Assembly (NCBI GenBank): GCA_934401755.1
Contig: CAKRSU010000008.1
Coordinates: 1 to 64,000, forward strand
DNA length: 64,000 bases
Reading direction: 5' to 3'
From: an uncultured Oxalobacter sp.
GTDB taxonomy: Bacteria > Pseudomonadota > Gammaproteobacteria > Burkholderiales > Burkholderiaceae_D
Part shown: piece after piece, positions 55,639 to 64,000 of the stretch
How the letters are laid out: every line of letters starts with the position of its first letter
How positions within the stretch are numbered: position 1 is the first letter of the stretch
Notes under the pieces: model-generated
Told to the model about the DNA's origin: nothing
What the model saw: only the letters and a program-made list of their open reading frames with translations
Database searches by the model: none
Made by a program: the position numbers and the translations under genes

Positions 55639-57087
55639 ATGACGCTGAATGATTCAAGAAACCCAACCATGGTCATGGATTTGTATGAACTAACGATGAG
55701 TTATGGTTATTTCAAAACATGTTCTCCTAACATTAACGTTGTTTATGATGTTTTTTATCGAAAAAATCCTGATAATGGTGGCTATGCTATTGCCTGCGGA
55801 CTTGAACAAATCATTGATTATATTGAAAACCTACATTTCGATGAATCAGATATTCGCTATCTGCGTTCATTAAATCTATTTGATACATCATTTCTTGCTT
55901 ATTTAAAAGACTTTTCATTTAAAGGAAATCTTTATGCTTTTCCTGAAGGGACCATTATTTATCCGAATGAACCCATTATTACTGTTATTGCCCCATTAAT
56001 TGATGCTCAAATTATTGAAACATCGTTATTATTGCACTTTAATCACCAGTCACTCATTGCAACCAAAGCGAGTCGAATTGTACGAGCGGCCAATGGACGT
56101 CCAGTCTCTGATATGGGAGCAAGACGTGCACATAATATGGATGCGGCCACCTATGGTGCTCGTGCTGCTTATATTGGCGGGGTAACCAACACAGCAACGT
56201 TACTCGCAGGTAAAATGTTTGGGATTCCAACAGTTGGGACAATGGCCCATAGTTGGATTATGGGATTTTCATCCGAATTTGAAGCATTTAAAAAATATGC
56301 CCAGATATATCCTGACAATACCGTCCTTTTAGTCGATACTTATAATGTACTAAAAAGCGGCCTTCCTAATGCGATTAAAACAGCTAAAGAGATACTTGCC
56401 CCTATCGGAAAACGTTTAAAAGCAATTCGCATCGACAGCGGCGACCTTGCCTACCTCTCTAAACGTTCCCGTGAAATACTAGATAAAGCAGGTTTAACTG
56501 ATTGTCATATCATTGTGTCCAATAGTTTAGACGAGTACACAATTACTTCTCTTCTCACGCAAGAAAGTGCCATTGATAGCTTTGGAGTTGGCGAGCGTAT
56601 GATTACATCAAAAGATACCCCTGTTTTTGGTGCTGTCTATAAACTCGCTGCAATTAATGAAAATGGAACGTTCATTCCTAAAATTAAGATTTCCGAAAAC
56701 CCTGAAAAAATAACCAATCCAGGATTAAAACAAGTTTATCGAATTTTCAATAATGAGGGATATGCTGTTGCCGATTTAATCGCGAAATACGATGAACACT
56801 TAGACTTTTCAAATCCCGTTCCTTATATCGATCCTCAAAACCCTTGGAAACAGGATGTATTTACAGACTGCCAAGCAGTCCCTCTTCAAATTCCTATCTT
56901 TAAAAATGGCAAACGAATTTATTCTCTGCCTTCATTAGAATCCATCCGTAACTACACAATGAATCAACTCAATCATAAAGTATGGCCTGAAGAACTTCGC
57001 TTTAGATATCCCCATCAACATTATTTAGCGATGACGCCATCTTATTATCAAATGAAAATGGCGCTTCTTAATACAAACAATGAGTAA
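55639..57087 (+). CDS. pncB: Nicotinate phosphoribosyltransferase
   Basis: A 482-residue enzyme that salvages nicotinate into NAD. NPTMVMDLYELTMSYGYF is the N-terminal substrate block. HNMDAATYGARAAYIGG carries the phosphorylated-type His, GTMAHSWIMGF follows, and FGVGERMITSKDTP is the PRPP-contacting loop. Its length and ending (WPEELRFRYPHQHYLAMTPSY) fit the longer bacterial form rather than E. coli PncB. It has no close upstream neighbour and is followed after 60 bases by the ChrA pair. Confidence 0.9.
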   Translation: MTLNDSRNPTMVMDLYELTMSYGYFKTCSPNINVVYDVFYRKNPDNGGYAIACGLEQIIDYIENLHFDESDIRYLRSLNLFDTSFLAYLKDFSFKGNLYAFPEGTIIYPNEPIITVIAPLIDAQIIETSLLLHFNHQSLIATKASRIVRAANGRPVSDMGARRAHNMDAATYGARAAYIGGVTNTATLLAGKMFGIPTVGTMAHSWIMGFSSEFEAFKKYAQIYPDNTVLLVDTYNVLKSGLPNAIKTAKEILAPIGKRLKAIRIDSGDLAYLSKRSREILDKAGLTDCHIIVSNSLDEYTITSLLTQESAIDSFGVGERMITSKDTPVFGAVYKLAAINENGTFIPKIKISENPEKITNPGLKQVYRIFNNEGYAVADLIAKYDEHLDFSNPVPYIDPQNPWKQDVFTDCQAVPLQIPIFKNGKRIYSLPSLESIRNYTMNQLNHKVWPEELRFRYPHQHYLAMTPSYYQMKMALLNTNNE

Positions 57088-57147
57088 ATGTGATTTAGTG
57101 ACTTTTTAATCGGATAAACACATCTTTATTTCATTCATTTTCTAGCC

Positions 57148-57699
57148 ATGAACAAGAAATTATGGATATTATTTCTCACATTCATGAAAATTGGACTATT
57201 CACCTTTGGTGGCGGCTATGCCATGATTCCACTGATTCAACAAGAAATTGTTGAAAAAAGAAAATGGTGTACGAATGATGATATTTTAGCCATTACCGCT
57301 ATTGCTGAATCAACGCCAGGGCCTATCGCTGTTAATATCGCCACTTTTGTAGGATACCGCATCTTTGGATTTAAAGGCGCATTATTAGCCACTATTGGAA
57401 TCGTTCTTCCTTCTCTTATCATTATTATTGCAATTTCTTACACACTTGAAACCTTCAAACAACTAGTCATTGTCCGCTATGCATTCTTTGGTATCCGCGC
57501 AGGTATTTTGGCACTCATCATTAAAGCCATGTGGCTTATGTATCGTCAATGTCCCAAACACTTTTTTTCCTACTGCATCATAGGACTTTCTTTTTGTGCT
57601 GCCGTCTTTTTGCATATGAATATCATTATGATCATTATCGGTTGCGCCAGTTTAGGACTTCTCTATCATTTACTCATCATTAAAAATAAACGCTTATGA
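57148..57699 (+). CDS. Chromate transporter-family half protein 1
   Basis: A 183-residue inner-membrane protein made of one CHR domain: KIGLFTFGGGYAMIPLIQQE, ESTPGPIAVNIATFVGYRIFG, then hydrophobic helices. Full-length ChrA has two such domains fused; here each is a separate gene. Members export chromate or other anions, and the physiological substrate is unclear. It overlaps the second half gene by four bases, so the two are translationally coupled. Confidence 0.88.
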   Translation: MNKKLWILFLTFMKIGLFTFGGGYAMIPLIQQEIVEKRKWCTNDDILAITAIAESTPGPIAVNIATFVGYRIFGFKGALLATIGIVLPSLIIIIAISYTLETFKQLVIVRYAFFGIRAGILALIIKAMWLMYRQCPKHFFSYCIIGLSFCAAVFLHMNIIMIIIGCASLGLLYHLLIIKNKRL

Positions 57700-58259
57700 T
57701 GCTTGTTATACTTTTTTGGACATTCTTCAAAATAGGCTTATTCACTTTTGGAGGTGGTTATGCCATGTTTGCACTGGTACAAGCCGAAGTTCTTAAACAT
57801 CATTGGATGCAACCCGAAGAATTAATCAACTTTATTGCGATTAGTGAAAGTACTCCTGGATCCATCGGTATTAATATTTCAACTTATGTCGGACAAATAA
57901 CGGCAGATATTCCCGGAGCAATCATTGCTACCTTCGGGAATATACTCCCCTCTTTCTTGATTATTTTATTAATTGCTAAAAACTATAAATCTTTTCAGAA
58001 CAGCAATATCATCCAAGGATTCATGATTGGACTCAAACCAGCTGTTGTTGGAATGATCGGATCTGCCACAGTTTTTATCGCTCAAACAGTCTTTTTTCCC
58101 CACCCTATCAATGACAATAACTTCTCTTTTGAAGGCTATCTATCAATCGGTATTTTCCTCATCATGCTCATTGCAACTTTTTATCGCATTCACCCTATTC
58201 TCATTATTTGCTTATCAATGATTGCTGGCATTATTGTTGGTTACACATTCGCTTTATAG
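57696..58259 (+). CDS. Chromate transporter-family half protein 2
   Basis: A 187-residue CHR-domain membrane protein: KIGLFTFGGGYAMFALVQAE, ESTPGSIGINISTYVGQ and about five hydrophobic segments. Similarity to half 1 is clear, and short-chain CHR proteins work as pairs with opposite membrane orientation. The ATG lies inside the stop of the first gene (TTATGATG), so expression is matched. The 170 bases after it, before putP, hold no gene. Confidence 0.88.
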   Translation: MMLVILFWTFFKIGLFTFGGGYAMFALVQAEVLKHHWMQPEELINFIAISESTPGSIGINISTYVGQITADIPGAIIATFGNILPSFLIILLIAKNYKSFQNSNIIQGFMIGLKPAVVGMIGSATVFIAQTVFFPHPINDNNFSFEGYLSIGIFLIMLIATFYRIHPILIICLSMIAGIIVGYTFAL

Positions 58260-58431
58260 ATTTTGTAAAATCCACACGCAACCATAAATCCCTCAATATT
58301 TGAATAAGAAGATACTTTACAGATAAGCATCAATCTGCGAAACTCTCTCATTTTTATGTGATCTGCTCAATGATATAGGGACATCTGCCCTTAATATTAT
58401 TATCTTAGGTCCTTCAACCTCAAAATTTATC

Positions 58432-59976
58432 ATGTCACAAGCATCAATTTGTATCATTACTGCAATCGTTCTCTATCTCATTGGCATGTTGCTAATTGGT
58501 TTTTATTATGCTAAAAAAAATGAATCAACTTCAGACTACTTTTTAGGGGGCAGAAAACTAGGTCCTATTGTTACAGCAATGAGTGCAGAAGCCTCAGACA
58601 TGTCAAGTTATTTGCTATTAGGCCTACCAGGACTTGCTTATCTCTCAGGTATCGCTGAAGTTAGTTGGACGATCATTGGATTAGCTATCGGAACTTATGT
58701 TGCCTGGCGAATTGTAGCAAGACGTCTTCGACGTTATACGCACATCACAAATTCAATCACTTTACCTGAATTTTTTTCCGCACGATTTCATGACCGAAAA
58801 TGCATTTTGACGGCTATTGCCGCTATCATCATTATCTTATTTTTTATTCCTTATACTGCTGCAGGATTTGCAGGCTGCGGCAAATTATTTAGTGCGATAT
58901 TTGGTATGGATTACATGACAGCCATGCTCATTTCTGCACTAGTTATTGTGGGTTACACCGCAGCGGGTGGATTTCTTGCGGCATCTATCACAGATTTGAT
59001 TCAAAGCATTATTATGTCATTTGTGATTATTTGCGTTGCCTGTTTCGCCGTCAGTCAAGCTCAGGGAATCCATTCAATCATTGCACATACGAATTCTTTG
59101 CCGGGATTTTTAGACATGACAGCAACCTATGTTGAAAGTACCGGAACCGAAAAACCGTTTGGTTTTATGAAAATTATTACCACCCTATCCTGGGGTTTGG
59201 GATATATGGGAATGCCCCATATTCTTCTGCGTTTCATGGCCATTGAAGATGAAAGGAAATTATCAGTTTCCCGACGTATTGCCTGCACTTGGGTCACTAT
59301 CTCTATGGCAATGGTTGTCTTAATCGGTTTAGCAGGAAAAACGATGAGTGCAAATGGCCTTTTGCCTATTCTATCAGGATCTGATTCTGAAACCGTTATT
59401 GTCCACATTTCTGACTTGTTATCACAATACGGTATTATTCCCGCATTCATGGCTGGCCTTGTGCTTTCTGGGATTTTAGCCAGCACAATGTCTACGGCAG
59501 ATTCTCAATTGTTAGCGGCAGCATCCAGTGTTTCTCAAAATCTTCTACAAGAAACATTCAAAATGAAATTAACGCAACGCACAAGTATGATTGCAGCGCG
59601 TATGACTGTATTAATCATCGCCATTCTTGGTGTACTCATTGCTTACGATCCAAAGAGCTCCGTTTTCGGCATTGTTTCTTTCGCTTGGGCTGGATTTGGG
59701 GCCGGATTTGGACCTCTTGTCATGTGTGCGCTCTTCTGGAAACGAACCACTTTGCCAGGAGCAATTGCAGGAATGATTGTTGGAGGCTTGATGACTATTA
59801 TTTGGAAATATCTCATCGCGCCATTAGGCGATATCTTTAGCATTTATGAATTAATGCCATCTTTCTTAATTGGACTGATAACGATCATTATCGTTAGCCT
59901 GATGACAAAAGCACCAGAAAGTCAAATCATCAAAGAATTTGAATTAGCGCAATCTGATGAAACACTTCATCACTGA
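58432..59976 (+). CDS. putP: Sodium/proline symporter
   Basis: A 514-residue solute:sodium symporter with 13 TM segments. The PutP hallmarks are present: YYAKKNESTSDYFLGGRKLG, MSAEASDMSSYLLLGLPG with the Na+-site Ser/Asp residues, ITLPEFFSARFHDRK, and SGILASTMSTADSQLLAAAS with the second Na+ site. It imports proline for nitrogen, carbon or osmoprotection. The proline oxidase putA is not adjacent. It ends at an intrinsic terminator. Confidence 0.92.
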   Translation: MSQASICIITAIVLYLIGMLLIGFYYAKKNESTSDYFLGGRKLGPIVTAMSAEASDMSSYLLLGLPGLAYLSGIAEVSWTIIGLAIGTYVAWRIVARRLRRYTHITNSITLPEFFSARFHDRKCILTAIAAIIIILFFIPYTAAGFAGCGKLFSAIFGMDYMTAMLISALVIVGYTAAGGFLAASITDLIQSIIMSFVIICVACFAVSQAQGIHSIIAHTNSLPGFLDMTATYVESTGTEKPFGFMKIITTLSWGLGYMGMPHILLRFMAIEDERKLSVSRRIACTWVTISMAMVVLIGLAGKTMSANGLLPILSGSDSETVIVHISDLLSQYGIIPAFMAGLVLSGILASTMSTADSQLLAAASSVSQNLLQETFKMKLTQRTSMIAARMTVLIIAILGVLIAYDPKSSVFGIVSFAWAGFGAGFGPLVMCALFWKRTTLPGAIAGMIVGGLMTIIWKYLIAPLGDIFSIYELMPSFLIGLITIIIVSLMTKAPESQIIKEFELAQSDETLHH

Positions 59977-59989
59977 TGAAATTGATCCT

Positions 59990-60030
59990 AACAAGAAAGC
60001 GTGTCTTTAAGCACTCGCTTTCTTGTTTTC
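59990..60030. terminator. Intrinsic terminator after putP
   Basis: AACAAGAAAGCG and CGCTTTCTTGTT form a perfect 12-base stem around a 14-base loop. A short T-run follows. Confidence 0.8.
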
Positions 60031-60082
60031 AAATAAAATCAATATCTGGATATATTCCATCTCTTTAAAATAAGAAACGTAA

Positions 60083-60310
60083 TCAACTTTCCACTTTCGA
60101 AGCCAATAATTGGCTAATTTCTGCCAGATATCTTAATTCTTGCTGATATACAACTTCAGGTGGCGGACAAACTAACCAATCATCAGGATCCGGGCCTTTT
60201 ATTTCGTATTCAAGAATCGCTTGATACAATGCATCCCGTTCGGCTCGAATCTCTGCAACTGATTTATCTTTAAATCGTTCTGCATAATGACCAAGATTAA
60301 ATTGCATCAT
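60083..60310 (-). CDS. Small protein of unknown function
   Basis: A 75-residue soluble protein, helical, with a central proline-rich turn (GPDPDDWLVCPPPEVVY). The first helix is QFNLGHYAERFKDKSVAEIR and the last is YLAEISQLLASKVES. No family is recognised. A GAGA-type site precedes the ATG pair. It is the last of four minus-strand genes, 40 bases after the Sel1-repeat gene, and is probably in the same transcript. Confidence 0.55.
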   Translation of the reverse strand: MMQFNLGHYAERFKDKSVAEIRAERDALYQAILEYEIKGPDPDDWLVCPPPEVVYQQELRYLAEISQLLASKVES

Positions 60311-60352
60311 GTCTCTCTTTCTTTTGATCTCTATTTTGCTAAATGGCGATTA

Positions 60353-61729
60353 TTATTCTGCCAATACAGGGGAAATATCAACATGTTTGTCTTCTTTTAA
60401 GGTCTGCCCTTGATTGACTAACAGGCTAGCTAACGATATTGGCTTTAACGCATCTTCAAATGATACTGTCTCTGCAATTTTTTGTTGATTCTCTGGCATC
60501 GCCTTTTCAATCTCATTCACTAAAACTTCAGCATTACGGTCAAATTCGGCGGCTTTTTTTGACAAAATATACGCATGGATAATATTAGGCGGAATACCTC
60601 GGCCCTCTAATTTAGCTTGAGCTAACAAAACTAAAGCGCCAGGGTGTCCTTGCCTTGCCGCATGAGTTGCCCAATAAATCGCTAACGCATCATCCATGAC
60701 ATGGTTTACTCGCCCCTCATAATAAACATCGGCAACAATGTATTGATCAATGGCTCGTCCTTGTTGAGCTGCTTTAATAAACCACGCTAAGGCTTTTTCT
60801 GCATGTTTAGGTACACCAATACCTCTACGATAAGCGACCCCCATAATATGCATTGCTTTAGGGTACCCTTGAATTGCCGACTGAAGCCACCACTGATAAG
60901 CTTTACCCTCATCTTTTACAACTGACTTACCATAATAACAAGCCATTCCTAAACGATATTGTGCCTCAGCATCTCCTGCTAAAGCTTTTGTCGTTATTTC
61001 TTCGATGCTACTATTTGCTGACAACTGATCCTGCCAAGTTGATACGGTAATTTCTGGAAATTTCTTTTCATGTACGACTAACTGATTCGGTTGTACCACA
61101 CTCACCTTGACTTGATGACCTTTTCTTTTGCTGCGATATCTTCTTTTTCGCTTAATCGATGATCGCTTCTTTGAGAAAACTGGTTTTGTTTGCTCTGCTC
61201 TTACAAGATCTGATACAACAGCCTGATTATTTTCTGAGGAATTTTCAATAGCAAGTGCCTGAGATTTAACTGAAACTTCTGCTTGATGAGTCGTCTGAAC
61301 AGAAACTTCCTCTTGTTTAGCAATATTTACAGGCTTACTTTTGTCACTCGCATTATTTTGCTTTTCTGGTAAATAATGAATGGACTTTTGCTCCTTTACC
61401 GGCAACTCATAAGCCAGAGCCATTTCATCACTTTCAACTAAAGTTCCGGAAGCAATCATACGCCCAACAGTCTTAATAAATGCAATAAGCGTACTTTCTT
61501 GATGAGGTGATTCTTCAGATGCTTGCTGAGACAGCGTCCATTCAATAGCTAATTCATCTGTTTCTACGGGTTTACCTGATGAAATAAAATCACTAATAAC
61601 GTGAAAAAAAGGAACGGCTTCATGAGAAAGTGGCGAAATAGGCTTGTCTTCTGTTAACTGAGTTTGTGCCCTAACAGGCACTGTAAATACAAAGCTAATC
61701 AGTACAGAAAATAGTAACTTTTTAGGCAT
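60353..61729 (-). CDS. Secreted Sel1-like repeat protein
   Basis: A 458-residue protein with a signal peptide (MPKKLLFSVLISFVF, cleavage near VRAQ). Residues 41-66 and 81-109 are two copies of one unit: an FI-rich helix, then SGKPVETDELA or SGTLVESDEMA. A long polar linker with a very basic patch (KKRSSIKRKRRYRSKRKG) follows. Then come about four Sel1-like repeats, for example AQYRLGMACYYGKSVVKDEG, AMHIMGVAYRRGIGVPKHAE and ALAWFIKAAQQG. Sel1 repeats bind proteins and are common in host-interaction and envelope proteins. AAAGG five bases before this ATG decides the start. It lies directly after the 91-residue gene. Confidence 0.78.
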   Translation of the reverse strand: MPKKLLFSVLISFVFTVPVRAQTQLTEDKPISPLSHEAVPFFHVISDFISSGKPVETDELAIEWTLSQQASEESPHQESTLIAFIKTVGRMIASGTLVESDEMALAYELPVKEQKSIHYLPEKQNNASDKSKPVNIAKQEEVSVQTTHQAEVSVKSQALAIENSSENNQAVVSDLVRAEQTKPVFSKKRSSIKRKRRYRSKRKGHQVKVSVVQPNQLVVHEKKFPEITVSTWQDQLSANSSIEEITTKALAGDAEAQYRLGMACYYGKSVVKDEGKAYQWWLQSAIQGYPKAMHIMGVAYRRGIGVPKHAEKALAWFIKAAQQGRAIDQYIVADVYYEGRVNHVMDDALAIYWATHAARQGHPGALVLLAQAKLEGRGIPPNIIHAYILSKKAAEFDRNAEVLVNEIEKAMPENQQKIAETVSFEDALKPISLASLLVNQGQTLKEDKHVDISPVLAE

Positions 61730-61744
61730 ATTACCTTTCTTCAT

Positions 61745-62020
61745 TTAATGATTTTTATCATATAAATAAGCATTAACAATGTCTTCCGCAGTTTGAGGCG
61801 TTATAAAATAACCAATTGATTCTTGACCAAAAATGGTAACTTGATAAATACCCCAAGCACCTTCAATAACGATTGGAAAATTACCGCAAGGCGTTTGCTC
61901 TATCCAAAGGCGATAAACTTCCAATTCAAGCGTCCATTGATCTTTCGCCTGTCTTATATGTTTTAGACCCTGCGCTTCTTCCCATGTCAAACAATTCTTA
62001 AACAATACCTTATTAACCAT
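61745..62020 (-). CDS. Small protein of unknown function
   Basis: A 91-residue soluble protein starting MVNKVLFKNCLTWEEAQGLK, with two cysteines and many aromatic residues (GAWGIYQVTIFGQESIGYFI), probably a small alpha/beta domain. No signal peptide or known motif. It is followed after 15 bases by the Sel1-repeat gene and preceded, 93 bases upstream, by the 336-residue gene, so it belongs to that minus-strand group. Confidence 0.55.
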   Translation of the reverse strand: MVNKVLFKNCLTWEEAQGLKHIRQAKDQWTLELEVYRLWIEQTPCGNFPIVIEGAWGIYQVTIFGQESIGYFITPQTAEDIVNAYLYDKNH

Positions 62021-62113
62021 GGAAAACCCAATATGATTGAGTCGAATACCTTTAAACTAAAAATAAAGACTACATTTATAACAAGTAAATAAACCCTTGC
62101 ATACTAAAATGAT

Positions 62114-63124
62114 TCATTCCTTATATTGACATTCTTGCAAGGCTCTCGTCACCCAATCAACTCGACTTTGCATTAAACACAAACATTGAGTAATCAAATC
62201 ACTTCTATCCCATAAGCTATTTGGAAAGAAACTAATATAAGATAAACGATGGTTACTACGGGCATACCATGCGCCATAATGCCAAGCAGCAATCACGGAT
62301 GAAAGTTCTCGCCGATTTAACCAATTCGCAATAGAAAGACATTCTTCTTGAGTTTCAAAATGATTGGGAAGATTAAGACGAACTTGAAGGCCTGGTCCCA
62401 AATAAGGATTAACTGGCCCTTTATCAATGCGCATTAATGCGGTTTTATTTTCTATTGGTAATGGCAACTCCGCATAAAGCCCCATATCATCTATCGTACA
62501 ATGCATACTAGTTGGCAGCATCTCACGAAACATTACAAAATCACGATCGCGCCATGCTGAAATACCTGAAAATTTAGGCGGCATTGCATCACGCTGATTT
62601 TTTTCAGACAAAATAATCGACCGACAAGCATGTTGAATGGCTTCAATGATTAATGGTTTTATTGTATCTTGCCAATTATTATTCTCCGTAAACCAAGTAA
62701 AACGACTGCCAATTAACAAACGACCATCTTTTGCACGGATCAATGCGCCAGCTGAAGCATATGCATTTAACGCATTGATCGTTTCATCATTACTAACATA
62801 ATGGTCATAAGGCTTTTCAAGCTGTGTGGTAATTTGAATTAAAGCAGCGACTTTTTCATTTTGAAAAGCTATAGCAGGAGCGACCACATTAATGTGTGTT
62901 GTAAACGGGTCATGACAAATAACCAATGTATTTTCTTCGTAATCTGTTGTGACAAAACGCTGCTGACTAAAAGCTTGTTCAATTTCGAATAAAGGAACGC
63001 CCCGTAATTTTTGAGCATCTTCACGACGTTTTTCAATTTTTCGCCGAGCTTCATTGGCCATTTCCATAGCCTCCGCCATTGAAGCAACTTTCGGTTTTTT
63101 CTTGAACATCCCAAATAACCCCAT
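62114..63124 (-). CDS. Cytoplasmic protein of unknown function, two-part
   Basis: A 336-residue protein without signal peptide or TM segment. It opens with MGLFGMFKKKPKV and a charged helix (residues 15-45, EMANEARRKIEKRREDAQKL). Two alpha/beta parts follow. The second starts about residue 180 and resembles secretion-chaperone or YbjN-like folds only in general style (TSMHCTIDDMGLYAELPLPI, RVDWVTRALQECQYKE). I do not recognise it. GGAGG lies eight bases before this ATG, so an in-frame ATG 24 bases upstream is rejected. First of the four minus-strand genes. Confidence 0.6.
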   Translation of the reverse strand: MGLFGMFKKKPKVASMAEAMEMANEARRKIEKRREDAQKLRGVPLFEIEQAFSQQRFVTTDYEENTLVICHDPFTTHINVVAPAIAFQNEKVAALIQITTQLEKPYDHYVSNDETINALNAYASAGALIRAKDGRLLIGSRFTWFTENNNWQDTIKPLIIEAIQHACRSIILSEKNQRDAMPPKFSGISAWRDRDFVMFREMLPTSMHCTIDDMGLYAELPLPIENKTALMRIDKGPVNPYLGPGLQVRLNLPNHFETQEECLSIANWLNRRELSSVIAAWHYGAWYARSNHRLSYISFFPNSLWDRSDLITQCLCLMQSRVDWVTRALQECQYKE

Positions 63125-63309
63125 CAGTTCTTCCTCCGTTTGATTCAATGGATCAGATTTTTAATAATGTTGCGATTAACAAATACTATTGTATTGTACT
63201 TCAACACTTGTAGAACTCTTTTTCAACATTTGTAAAATTGCATATTTTTTAAGCAAATCATATTTTTATGAATAATTTCAAACAAATAAAGCAATTACCA
63301 CTAACTTTC

Positions 63310-63341
63310 TCACAAAGTTATCCACACTTTTTGGGGAATGT
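63310..63341. repeat. DnaA-box repeat, copy 1
   Basis: A 32-base unit with TTATCCACA (63318-63326), the perfect DnaA box, followed by a T-run and TTGGGGAATGT. It matches copy 2 at 30 of 32 positions. Confidence 0.7.
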
Positions 63342-63397
63342 ATAAACGATTAATTGAATTTTTTTAATGAATTTATCTTTTGCAAAACATTTCTATT

Positions 63398-63646
63398 GAT
63401 ATCCTCCCATCGCTAAAGCAAGGGGATTTCTACCAAACCAGAACCTGAACTCTGGTCCCTTCGGTTAGTTCCTGCTTCTGACGATCCTCTGCCGATACAT
63501 AGATAGCTACATTCCGGACAAGTCCGACTGGTGTTGCGCAAAGGAATGGCTATGAAAATCCCTCCATTTCATGCCAGTTTGTATTCGAGCTGGCATCTGA
63601 ATTCATTCTAGCCTTGATCCAGAATGGATTTGTTCAGACCTGATAC
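63398..63646 (-). mobile_element. IS200/IS605-family remnant: right end plus tnpB fragment
   Basis: The segment 63398-63425 (CCTCCCATCGCTAAAGCAAG on the plus strand) has the appearance of the hairpin right end of IS605-group elements. It lies directly downstream of a decayed tnpB reading towards it on the minus strand. No left end, tnpA or full-length tnpB remains. In active elements the tnpB 3' end and right end also encode the guide (omega) RNA. Confidence 0.7.
63413..63646 (-). pseudogene. RNA-guided nuclease TnpB, C-terminal fragment with nonsense codons
   Basis: About 77 codons in one frame: VSGLNKSILDQG, a TAG stop (63608-63610), NEFRCQLEYKLA, a TGA stop (63569-63571), NGGIFIAIPLRNTSRTCPEC, then a jump to the tail SEAGTNRRDQSSG. 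The blocks match the TnpB consensus SILDQGW-x-EF-x-x-QLEYK-x-AW-x-GG and the first half of the zinc ribbon (NTSRTCPxC). Both stops replace the conserved tryptophans, each a single G-to-A change. The second zinc-ribbon cysteine pair and the final catalytic Asp region are deleted. Confidence 0.82.
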
Positions 63647-63949
63647 CCAAAATGCACGTAATTAAAAAATGCCCTATCATTCTATATAAGGATGATTTTT
63701 TGGTAATCTCCCAGCTCCAGATATGGATACTCTCAAATAATGATTAAATTTTAAATAAAGTCCCTCTAAAGCTTATTTTTTGATAAAACTTTTACTTGTA
63801 AAAAGGCCATTATGATTCACCAAACAAATCAATCATTGCTTTCAAAAAGCATGAAATCTTTTTCACACCAAAATTATCTGCTTATTTTTTAGGCATTATT
63901 CATTTTCTTTAATAATTTCAACTAGATAAAACCTTTATATTTAAATTCC

Positions 63950-63981
63950 CCACAAAGTTATCCACATTTTTTGGGGAATGT
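63950..63981. repeat. DnaA-box repeat, copy 2, inside a hairpin
   Basis: The same 32-base unit as copy 1, with DnaA box TTATCCACA at 63958-63966. Here the flanks make a perfect eight-base inverted repeat: ATTCCCCA (63945-63952) and TGGGGAAT (63972-63979). The 850 bases from 63149 to the window end contain no intact gene. Confidence 0.7.
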
Positions 63982-64000
63982 CTCTGAATTTATATAAAAA

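Noticed and set aside
57148..58259. Frameshifted single chrA gene
   Set aside because: Each half has its own start, a complete CHR domain and normal short-chain length, and the four-base overlap is a standard coupling arrangement.

Overview
This is an AT-rich bacterial chromosome segment carrying mostly single-copy housekeeping genes. The gene orders point to a low-GC betaproteobacterium of the Burkholderiales/Alcaligenaceae type. The orders I rely on are tsaB-rimI-family 4 uracil-DNA glycosylase, rph-rdgB-hemW, an Ung-like gene beside uvrB with a divergent aromatic aminotransferase, lolC-lolD-tatD, and ubiU-ubiV-ubiT. This is inference from synteny and protein families; no rRNA gene is present to settle it.

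Layout. Bases 1-1500 hold the 5' end of a family 8 glycosyltransferase gene, an orphan HicB-like protein and a small secreted protein. Bases 1.5-17.9 kb are core genes: lplT, then a long minus-strand run (udg, rimI, tsaB, an MFS transporter, a CoA-binding protein, gluQ, dnaQ, a U32 tRNA-modification protein, an esterase, tRNA-Leu(UAA), an FMN reductase, an amidotransferase and an AEC transporter). These are followed by plus-strand trxB, an OsmC-like gene, an old yellow enzyme and an HPP membrane protein.

The main accessory region is 18.0-21.8 kb, between tRNA-Leu(UAG) and tRNA-Gly(CCC). It is a decayed type III restriction-type locus: a helicase C-terminus, a DUF4391 gene with two nonsense codons and a fragment of the Mod methyltransferase. 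Between these dead genes sit two intact, overlapping genes: a coiled-coil TIR-domain protein and a protein with an Abi/HEPN-like look. This pair is the best candidate here for an active, poorly described defence module. Beside it (22.0-23.7 kb) are a gene for an unrecognised protein built from roughly 50-residue W/Y-rich repeats and two small unknown genes transcribed away from it.

Bases 24-54 kb return to core functions: rpmB-rpmG, a hypoxanthine-DNA glycosylase, Usp, MscL, transporters, ppa, a Skp-like protein, ybaK, dusA, hemW-rdgB-rph, ung-like-uvrB, tyrB, tatD-lolD-lolC, miaA, the oxygen-independent ubiquinone genes ubiUVT, a yhiI-rbbA-yhhJ-type export operon, a secreted metallo-hydrolase and a membrane-anchored methyltransferase. 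tRNA-Pro and tRNA-Arg at 54.9-55.1 kb are followed by a broken P4-type integrase start. Then come pncB, a two-gene chromate-type transporter and putP.

The right end (60-64 kb) has four minus-strand genes, three unrecognised and one with Sel1-like repeats. After them is 0.9 kb without an intact gene. It contains a dying IS605-type tnpB with its terminal hairpin, and two near-identical 32-bp repeats, each centred on a perfect DnaA box. No CRISPR array was seen.
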